This document shows positions 34,212 through 44,300 of a stretch of DNA of 64,000 nucleotides, one piece after another. The stretch is from Microbulbifer halophilus (GTDB taxonomy: Bacteria; Pseudomonadota; Gammaproteobacteria; Pseudomonadales; Cellvibrionaceae), in NCBI RefSeq assembly GCF_026183675.1, contig NZ_JAPIVK010000009.1, positions 41,951 through 105,950 of the forward strand, given 5' to 3'. The position numbers and the translations under genes are program-made. Position 1 is the first letter of the stretch, and each line of letters begins with the position of its first letter. The notes beneath the pieces are model-generated. The model was not told the DNA's origin. It worked only from the letters and a program-made list of their open reading frames with translations, and made no database searches.

Positions 34212-34806
34212 AAGCCAGTACCTCTTCTTGACCTTGACATATTAGTGGCAGTAGAACAGGCCGCGCTACCTGGACTACAAACACAATAACTAATTCCCGC
34301 TCCATTCTGGTTTTGGTGTGACATATATAACGGAATACCGTTGTCTTTTACCCAGCCAACATCGCCCCCTCTGCCACTATTAGAATATTTAGTTGAGAAG
34401 TGACGGTAACCGTATCCACCTGGATGAGTGTGGCATCCCCCAGCTGCACCACTACCACTTATACCAACGCTTCCGGCATCACCAACGATGGGCATTTCGT
34501 AGGAGTATCCATCTCCATGAGCTACGAGTCTCCCGCCAATCTCTACGTTGTGAAGCTCTGATACAGGATGAACAACGCTCAATGCTTCTTTGGCCGCAGC
34601 ATCCAAAGCCCCATCTCCTGTAAAGACTTTACTAGGATCTAAATCACCTGATTCGACCAGTTTTTGTAACTGCTGTCTTGCTGCTGCTTGGCGTTCTTCT
34701 AGAGGTAGGCGGATGGGTCAACACCATCCTTATTGACAGTACTTGATCTTCCTATTGAACTAACAGCAAACGCAAAAGGCGTCGTAGCCGCCCCATTTGC
34801 AAAAAT
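34208..34806 (-). pseudogene. Orphan RHS toxin tip 2, DUF4329-like, frameshifted
   Basis: Read on the minus strand from 34,806 the frame gives FANGAATTPFAFAVSSIGR then VDPSAYL and an in-frame TAG at 34699-34701. A one-base shift there reopens the frame as LEERQAAARQQLQKLVESG and runs to 34208. The body contains EIGG, then GGCHTHPGG and HFSTKYSNSGRGGDVGW, the pattern of DUF4329, a domain found at RHS C-termini. The intact part (34208-34606) begins only with a TTG lacking a ribosome site. It is a decayed or donor tip cassette followed by its immunity gene. Confidence 0.7.
34784..34803. repeat. Tip-junction repeat, copy 2
   Basis: Identical 20-base copy of the sequence at 33627 and 35925, here at the start of the DUF4329-like tip, 13 bases... 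immediately after the stop codon region of immunity gene 1 in the direction of transcription. Confidence 0.9.
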
Positions 34807-34814
34807 TAGTGGGG

Positions 34815-35393
34815 TTAGCGGCTGCTGGCTTTTAACTGCCGGACAACCTTCTCAACGTCCTTTAATGGAAAATACGAATAGACCACGATGGATCGTTTAT
34901 TCGTAACATCACTAGCATCTTGGTAATCGACCACAGCCTTATCCTCAATAAGGCCGGGAATGATCGGATGTCTAATTGCTTCCCATCGGACAACCCTAGA
35001 ATCATGATGTGGGTTCGGACCCGCAACTTCTAATGCTAACGACCCAACATAATTAATGGGGTTACCCTCACTGTCTACATCTTCGCTCTTCGAGAGAAAC
35101 AGCAGATACGGCACCCCAACTTTCAAACCTGCCAGAGCAAGGAAGCAAACCGAGTCACTGCCAAGCGATCCAGAAACAGCCCGCTCTATTCTGGCACAAT
35201 ACTTTAGCGGCTCTTGGGAATTCCTCTCAGAAGAATCTCGAACAGCAGATTCTGCCTCATAAATAAACCCTGTAGCTATCAAGTCCGCCCGACTAACTAC
35301 CTTTTCAAAGGTTAGAGGTCTAATAGTAGTTGAAAGAGCCTTTGACTGGAGGCTTATTGACAAACAGAAAACTAGAAACAATTTCCATTTCAT
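34815..35393 (-). CDS. Putative immunity protein 1, exported
   Basis: A 192-residue protein with a Sec signal peptide (MKWKLFLVFCLSISLQSKA). The mature part has LTFEKVVSRADLIATG and GVPYLLFLSKSED, a layout seen in uncharacterised small periplasmic proteins; no named domain was assigned. It starts 2 bases after the RHS stop codon, as expected of the cognate immunity protein for the HEAAH tip. Export of the immunity protein suggests that the protease acts in the periplasm or on secreted precursors. Confidence 0.65.
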   Translation of the reverse strand: MKWKLFLVFCLSISLQSKALSTTIRPLTFEKVVSRADLIATGFIYEAESAVRDSSERNSQEPLKYCARIERAVSGSLGSDSVCFLALAGLKVGVPYLLFLSKSEDVDSEGNPINYVGSLALEVAGPNPHHDSRVVRWEAIRHPIIPGLIEDKAVVDYQDASDVTNKRSIVVYSYFPLKDVEKVVRQLKASSR

Positions 35394-35395
35394 AA

Positions 35396-38300
35396 TTATT
35401 TGCCTCCCAAAGCCTTGTATCTCTGATAGGCTTCATAGCCATGCCTTTCTGCTTCTAGGTGGGGATAGACCGAAGAATCAACATCCACGCCCATAGTGTG
35501 AGCGGCCTCATGTCCTACCGCCCAAACAACAGCTCCAGCAGGAGACACATTTAAACCACCTATAACAGCGGGGTTCGAATCCGCCCCCATAACTACCGCG
35601 GCATCCATGGAATTAAAAGCCCCGCGATAAAGGACAACTCTTCCGCTATCTTCAAAGAATTCACCTCCCGTTGCGAAGCGGTTAACATCATCAACCTGAG
35701 CACAAGGGCCATCACATATAACTCGGCCAAGCTTGTTGTCATACATCATGTACTCATCAACATATTCAAATGATGTACCGTCCGCAGATTCTATTCCGAA
35801 TTGCCCTTTATTCTCCCAAACCCACTGCGCGTACTGTTCTCGCCCTTCAGGCGTACTCAAATCAAAATCAGGGATTTTCTGGCCAGATTGAGCCGCAGCT
35901 TGCACTGCCATGGCCATAGCCGCGGTAGCCGCCCCATTTGCAAACTTCCCACCAGAAATCTTCGAAGCCGTTCCACCAACTATCGCCCCTGCGACGACAC
36001 GTCCTATGGGGTCATCGATTTTACCAATTCTGCCGCCGACAGTTCCCATAAACCCTGCGGAGGCGAATCCATGCCCGAATTTGCCACCCTGCATAATGCT
36101 GCTGGCGCCACCAACCATTCCATAGGCTGCAAATTTTACCGTATTTGCTGCCCATCCAAAACCAGAGAAGTCTGCGCCGTTTATACCACTGAATGCCGCT
36201 GAGGAAGCAAACGAGATTATAGCCATACCAAAGGCCTGATCCGATGATGCGCCCATCGCGCGACTGAATTCATAACTCCACGCTGCTGCGCCAGGAGGCC
36301 CACCATAGTAACTGAAAACGACGGTCCCCACGAGGTTGACCAGTTCGGGACCAAAGACTTTAGCGGCTCCGCGGATAATATTCCTGCCCAGCTTCTTGAT
36401 AGAACTCAGGAAATACCCACTGGGGTCCGTGGCATTCAACGGATTGTTCCGCACATAGCTATACCGGTTGAACATCTGCGCATCCGACGCAGCTTGCACA
36501 AAAGGATCCGCCTGCAGGAACCGCCCGAGCCGCGGGTTATAAACCCGCCCATTCATATGGATCAGTCCCACCTGGTCCAGCATCTCGTGCCCGGTATACC
36601 CGCGATAGGTAATACTTTGGTCAAAATCTTCGAGCGCTGCCGCTATCAAAGCATCCCAGCTCAGCGCATTACGTCTCTGACCCCAAGCATCAAAGGACAT
36701 AATCTGCTCGATACTGCCGTCTCCCGTCGTGATTACATTCACTGATCCCAGGTGGTCCTTGTGCATGTACCGGCTAGTTCGAGTCCCCCCTTCAATGGTT
36801 ACCAGGGCACCACCGGGGAGGTAACGCTTAGTGATTTCGCTGCCGTCCGGCTTGGTTATTTTTTCAACATTGCCGATATAGCGGGTCTCGGTGATGCCGC
36901 CGCTGCCATCGGCATCGATTCTGAGGTAGCGGTTTCTATCCGGGCCGTATTTGAACTCGGTAGTGTGATCATTCTCATAGTTTTTTATCCACAAGGGTTT
37001 ATCGAAGGTGCTGTATTGGAGCTTACGCTTCAAGGTGCCACTGCTTTTAGCGCGCTCCTCTTCCATATTGCCGTTGGCATCATAACTGTAGGTAACGATA
37101 TCCCCATTTTCATCTTCTGTTTCGCAGAGGGCGTGGGCGCCGTAGCCCTGATCACACTGATTACTACCGTAGCGATAGTCGCCTACGCCCGACTTGGATT
37201 TAATATTACCGAGGCCATCATAGGTGATCGCTTGAGCTGCCCCGCCGTCGAGCCGGGCGCTCTTAAGACGATTGAGGGCGTCGTATTCAAAGTGTTCTTC
37301 CAGATCCTTCTCCAGCTCCTTGGCACCGCTACTGTCTAGGCGGTAGTCCAGGTTGCCCAAGTTGTCCCACTGGTAGGTGAGATCCTGAACTTCGAAAGCG
37401 CCGCTTATTGAGGCAATTTGGTATTCAAGTCGGCCAGTAGCAGGGTCGTACTCCCGCTCAGTGACCACGCCATTACCGTTGCGGTAGCGGGTTACATTAG
37501 CGCGCTCATCCATGGCCAGTACCGTATAGTAGTTCTCGGCACTGGCCTGATTGATATTTTCCGCATCCACCACGGCTTTCAGGTAGCCGTTACTGTTATA
37601 AAGGTTTTGGGTCGCGCTGTGACTGAAACCATCGCCTCCAGCATCGAACTGTTGGAAGACGCGACCGTACTGGTCATAAGTAGTGTTGGACCAATGCTCA
37701 CCCCCCTCCTCGCTGAGCGAGGTCAGCGTAAGATTGGGCCGACCGAAACAATCATAGCTCTGCGCTTGGGTATAGCCAGATTCGGTCTCCGTCACCCCGG
37801 AAAGAGCACCGAGCGGAACATAATCCTCCCCTTTGAGACAGTCAGCCTGGCTAGGTTCGTCGTTGTATTTCCACTTGGCTTTGGCTTCTATACTGTCTTC
37901 ACTGAGGCTATCATCACGATAGTCGATACGTGTGACCATGCGGCCAAGTTCGTCGTAGAAGTTTTCCACTACTTGGCCCTTGGCATCCTTCTGCCAAGTG
38001 AGCTCGCCGAAACCGTTATAAGCGTATTCCCAGAAGCCTTTGTCCGGGTCGTCCATCGACTTTTTGCGGCCCAACCTGTCGTAGGTCATTTCAGTTTCGG
38101 TGGTGATCAAGCCTTCGTCGCCGGTGCGGGTCACGCGGAGCAATTTACCCTGGGCGTCATAACGGTATTCGACGATACCACCTAGTTCGTCTTCGACTTT
38201 GATCAGTTCGCCCATAGCGTTTTTGACTTCTGTTTTGCTATGGCCCTCAGGGTTGATGGTAACAGTTTTGTAGCCGCTGTATTCGATATGGATGTCATGA

Positions 38301-41300
38301 CGTACGGCTCCAGGGTTGGATACACCGTTATGTTGCGCGGTGCCAGGCAGGTCGGTGCCAATGACGCGGCCGAGAATATCGTAATCCATGGTGGTCCAGT
38401 GATCTGTGCCACCGTCACTGGCAAAGTAGGGTTCGGATTTGCGCGAAACATTGCTCTGCTCGTCGTACTCGGTATCCGCGTAAACCCAGCCTCCATCAAA
38501 GCCCTGTGTGGCACTGCGGGTTTCTCGGGCGAGCACGTCGAAGCAGGTCAGAGATTCTCCACCGCCGGCTTCCTCTACCGTCTGCTGGTAGGCGCTACCA
38601 CTGGGACAATGGGTGATATTGGCCGTGGATAACAGTGTAATGGTGTGAGCTCCGGTCTGGTTATACTCGAGCACTTTGCGGCCGAAGGCATCGTAGCGGA
38701 TTTCCGAGACAACGCCGGCGATATCTTCAATCTGCGTCGGCAGTCCCAGATCGTTGCGATCCAAGATTTCACTCGTAACCTGGTTGTAGGAGTTGATCTC
38801 TTTATGCAGATAGCGGCCTTCATTGTTCAGGTAGACCCAGCGACTGCTGCGGGGATCCTCGCCCTCTGCTGTCCGGGTTACCTCCACCTTATTGCCAAAC
38901 TCGTCATAGCTGTGACGGGTGGTAAGCTTCAGAGAAGCCTTTTCACCTGAGGCATCCGGTTCGATGATTTCCGTTTCAAGCAGCCCCGCCTTGCTGGTGC
39001 CGTCATCATAGTAGGTGAAGCTACTGGTGCGAGTCTCTTTATCAGACACACCTTCTTCGGTACGGCTATGAATCACCGTCGTTCTTGTCAAGCGGCCCAA
39101 CTCCGGGTAGGTGGACAGGGACTGATCACGGTCCGGAAAGGTGATGGTATCGCTGCAGTTACCATTGACGGGATTGCCGCCTATACAATATTCATTGTAG
39201 GTATCGGTAGTAAAGCTGTCGCCACCAGCAGTGGTTGTGACAGTGATATGTGTGGGATTGCCGTGGTTGTCATACTCGTTGACCGTAGTGGCGGTTTTCA
39301 GTAGATCCTCGCCTCCGGTGTCATTCAAGGCCCAGGATTTTTCCTCGCTCTTGGCGAGCCAGGGCTGTAATGGGCCCAAGGCGGCGCTGCCCTGACTCTT
39401 GGCGTCGTCTCTCCAGGTTTCGTCCCAGTCTTTGCCATCGGAATTCTTCAGCTTCCAGGTATTGACAGATTGGCTCAATAGCTTGCCATCAGCGGTTTTC
39501 ACCTCGGTGCGTTCCGGGTAGCCAATATAAGGGAAGTCCTGACGGTAGAAAGTGGTAGTTTCTACCCCTGTCTGTTCGTCCACAGTACGCAGTTCTTCGA
39601 AGCCCAGCAGACCACGGCCGCCAGCCTGAATCTTGCCCTGGGCGTAGTAGTAGCGAACGGCACTGGTGTTCCCTGGGTCGCCGGCGGTGGGAGCACTACC
39701 CTCTACGCGGGTAACCACATACTTGGGGCCCATCAGCTCCAGGGTGGGCGAGAGCTTACCAAGACGATGGTCTCCGTTTTCCCCGGTCCAGTCATCGTTG
39801 AGGGCGCTGTAGTAGGCACTGAGATTGGGGAAGTCGAAGTCGTAGCACCATTGCCGGTAATCGCCGGAGCCTGGTCCTGACGCGTAGTCGGCGTAATCGC
39901 AGCGAGTTTTGGTGGTCGTGGGGAGGTCACGGCGGCGGTAGTGGCCACTTCGGGCCAGGGAACCGTACTCAATGGCGGTTTCCGCACCCAGACCATTGGT
40001 GATGGTTTCGATGGTATTGACGGGAGTGCGGACATCATCTCCAGCTGGGTATAGGACCGCTCTCTGGCTATCTATGCGTACATAGTCAGTGAGGCCATTG
40101 CCGGTCATGTCCAGGAATAGATGCAAGTTGTCATCACTTGCAAACTTACGCAAGACCTCCTCTTCGCCAAATGATTCCTCCAGGCTATTCCAACGCCTTA
40201 TTTTCACTTCCTTGTCCTGTTCATCGTGCCAGGCCAGGTCCAGGTAGCCGTCGTTGTCATAGTCGAACCACTGGCGCTGCGGACGTACGTCGGGAATTTC
40301 CACTTCCTCGGCGAAGCCGGCGCCGGTATTGAGACGGTAGTAGGTGGCGCCACGGCGATAAACAGCATCCGGCAAGCCGTCGCCGTTGATGTCCACTGCT
40401 TCTAGGTGGCTGGCTCTACCCAAGTGGAAGTAACTGCGGTATTCACCCATGCTGCCGGCGGCCATCAGCATCAAGCCGGCGTCGTAACTGCAGGTGCCGC
40501 CTTCACCCTGATGGCCCGGGGGACAATCGTCCATCATAAACAGACGTACCACCGGTTCCATCAGGCCATTACCATTAAAGTCCGCCGGCGCGGTGTCGGT
40601 ATACATTTCGACGCGCCGCTCCATGGTGGCAATATTTGTGTCCGGAGGAAGGTTAGCCGGCTCTATTCCTGTCCAGTCGATATCCAGATCGGGGGTTTTG
40701 CTGTCGCCATAGCTGTAGTAGTGATTGCTGCTGGTATCCGTGCCCGCTTGCAGCAAGCGGTACTCGTTGCGCGTCAGATAGTCAGCGAGACCGTCGCCGT
40801 TCAAATCAACAAACTTAGCGATGCGACGACCAACGCCGGTGTCGTGCGGTGTGCTGGAGAGTTGCCAGTTGCCATAGTCATCGGGCTGGGAGAGGAAAGC
40901 GACCCATTCGTCCTCTTCACGCATGTGCACCAGTAGATCTGCACGACCATCGCCATTGTAATCGGTAACCTCCCATTTGTTCCGATAGGGCGCATTACCG
41001 TCATCCCGGAAGACAGTCTTTTCCTGGCTGAAGCCGGTTTCCGTGGCCAGCAGGGATTTGAAGTGTTGGGCAGTGATATCACCGGTTTCGGGGTCCCTTT
41101 GTATTTCCAGCCAGACCAAGTCCATACGGCCATTACCGTTGATATCCGCCGGGCGCGCGCCGGCGGCGGCGCGATTACTGCCTTCGCTGAGGGTCGCGGT
41201 GCTGGCGATACCTGAAAAGCTGCCCGGCTGTGGCAGCCGCCAGTCGAAAACGGTATAGGGCTGGCAAAGGTTGTCAGCGCACTGGCGGATTCGTTCTAGG

Positions 41301-44300
41301 CGACTTAGCTTGTCTACAGGGTAACTGAGGTATTCCAGTTTGTACTCGCGTACGGGCTGTACTGTACCGCCGCTTCCTTTATTCTCTACGCGAATACCGG
41401 ATAGCCGGTACAAGCTTTTCTGCTTTTCCCCGCCAAGGTATCCGCGAATTCGATCTTCCCTGTCTTCGTAGTCAAAGTTCACCCGGGCGTCCCAGTTCTT
41501 TTTACTAGTGGCACTGCCATAGGCGTAACGGATTTCGCTGATACGGTGTCCACCAGCCGTTTTATAGACAAATTCAATACCATTGCCGGCGCTGTCCTCG
41601 AAGCGCCTGATACTCCAAGTGAAGGTGACCTCATCATCGCCTTCCCGAATGGTTCGGCGGGACCTGTTGTCCTCCCCTACGGGATTGCCACCATAGTAGC
41701 TGATGGAGCCGTCCTTGCGTTCCACGGTAAAATAGAGCGGGTCTCCGGCTTTCCCGCCATGCGCTTTGACCTGAGCGAAGCTATCAATTTCGGTGCGGTA
41801 GAGGCTACCGGGCTCGCCGTACTCACCTTCCACAACCAGGAGGCGTTGGCCATCCAGACAGAAGCGGTCTTCCTTGCCCCAGTTGATAGCTTTGGCCCGC
41901 CGGTCCTGCCCCAGGGTCTGACGACAACGGCTAATGGCGGAGAGGCCGCCGATGGCCCAGCCGTGGCCGACCAGGCCATTGCCGTTCTGGCTGGAGTAGT
42001 TGAGGGAGAGTTCCGGACTCACACCAGCAGTGCCTGCAGGCAACTCAAGGGGAATTTGATAGGTGGCAGCACCCATTTCGTTGACACGGAAGTCCCCTGG
42101 CAAGCTACCGATCTCGCTGGAAAGGGCCATCTCACCCTGATCCAGCACAGGCATGGGTGCCGGAGCCGGTGCTGTCTCTGTAACACCGTTCCGGCACAGG
42201 TTGGCGCAGGGGTCAATATTGGCGAGAAGCGCCTCCCGGTTGGAGATGCCGTCTCCGTCCGCATCGCTGTCGCCACTCTCGGACTCGATATCGCCAAAGA
42301 AGAGAATTTCCCAGTAATCCGGTAGGCCGTCCTGGTCGCAGTCGCGGGTGTATTCGTTGTCCTCTTCGCAATCGAATACTGCCCAGGAGTAGTCCTGGTC
42401 GTAGAAATAACCGAATGTCTGTTGCAATAGCGTGTTGGTGGTGTTGGCGTAGTCTTGCGATTGTGCGAACAGGGTAGCCACGGCCGCGCGACTGAGGCCA
42501 TCGTCGCCGCTCATGGCGTCCAACAGCATGGCGCGGGTGTACGTCTGGCCATTATAGGTAAACGCTGGTTGGCCAGCACCGGGAAAGGCGCGCTCATAGA
42601 GCCGGTCGACAAAGCCTTCATTGGTCGACGGCGGAGGTGGGAAGTTCGCCTTACCGGTGTCGGATTTCAGAAAGGCATTTGCCACCTCCTGTGGGCTGGC
42701 ACCCTTGACCTGGGCGTAGGTCCAATAGGTTAGCTGATCACGGCTAAGCGAGAGCGGTGGCTGCAGCAGCAATCGATAGAGGCGCGCGGCCGTGAGATAT
42801 TGAGGCAACTGCTCTTCGGTCGGTTGCCAGTTTTCGTTTTCCAGCTGGTAGGCGAGCAGTGAGTCGTCCGCGCTTTCCCAGGTGAGCTGGTCCGGGCCGA
42901 GGTCGCCGCGGCCGAGGGCATAGACCTGGCTGCTATCCACGGTGGTAAAGTAGAGGGTGGGGTTATCGCTGCTACCCGCCAAAACCGGGGTTTCGGCGAT
43001 ACCGGCACCGACACCGTAGATCCACCGAACAGCACCGTTTTGAGCCTGAACAGCGTAAAGAATCCCGTCCATTGACCCCTGGTAGAGGGTGCGGTTCCCG
43101 TCCAGCACCGCGGAGGCCAGCAGGTCGTCACCGGTTTCCAGACGCCACAGTTCCAAGCCCAGGGGCGTAAGAGCGTAGAGGTTGTCGTCCAGAGAGCCGA
43201 CATAGATATTGCCGTTGACCGAATCCACCGTGGGCGTGGCCTTGACCCGGCCGCCAGTGGCGAAGGGCCAGCCCGAGACCACGGAACCATCTTCCGGATT
43301 AAGGGCGTAAACCTGGTTGCCGGACCCCACGTAGATGGTGCCATCGGCGCCTACAGCAGGCGCGGAGTCTACCTGGCTCAATTTTGCGACGGTCTCGTCG
43401 CCGTAGGCGTTGATAGCGGCGCGTTCGCCGTTAGCGTTCTGCACGGCGATATGAAGACCTTCCCCCGAGTTGAGAGCCTCCACCATGCTGGTATCCAGAG
43501 GAAGCCAGGCATAGGTGGTGGGATCTTCTTCCGTAGGGGCCTGCCAGCCGACAGTATCCGGATGCAATTCCTGCTGGGCACCGGACTGGATATCCGTGAC
43601 AGTGAAGATAGACGACGGGTCCAAACCATTGCCGCTGACTCTAAGGCACTCACTGCCGCACTCAGTGTCCAGTCCGGTGCTGAGCAGCGCTGGGGGCAAT
43701 ACGTCAACGGTCAGTATTTCCCCGCTTTCGGTACACCCCTTGTGGTTGCAGGCATTGAGCCAATAGCTGTAGCTGCCCGGCGCCATGCTTTCCGGCATGG
43801 GGTACTCGGTTTCCAGGCTGTTGTGCGGCAGTTTCGGCCAGTCTTCCGGTGCCTCCGAGCCATCGGCACTCGCGCGCACTTCATAATAGCGGGGCTTGGG
43901 TTCAATCGTTACCGGGTTCCAGCTCAGACTGTAATTGCCAGTAATGTCAAAGCCCTGATGCTCTGGTACCACGGTAAACCCTTCCGGTGCCCGGGGCTTT
44001 TCCGTTTCCACATCGAGCGAATAGGCAACGCTAGGATCGCCACACCCCTGGGAAGAGTCGTTACAGGCACGGACCCGGTACCAGTATTTGCCGTGGGAGC
44101 GATTCGAAATGTACCAGGACTGGCCGCTTGATACCCTGTAGGCACAGTAATCTGAATCTTCATCGTACTGCCATTCGCAGGCGTCGCCGACGACACCCTG
44201 CTGACGCTCTTCCACCACATAACCGTCCGAGGCGCCGGAAACCAGATCCCAGTCGAGTTGGTAGAAGCCCGTGGTGTTAACGGGGAATGGTGCCGGCTGG

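Noticed and set aside
41546-42325. Long open frames antisense to the RHS gene (several of 100-260 codons)
   Set aside because: They mirror the high-GC codon pattern of the RHS gene and carry no start context or recognised domain.
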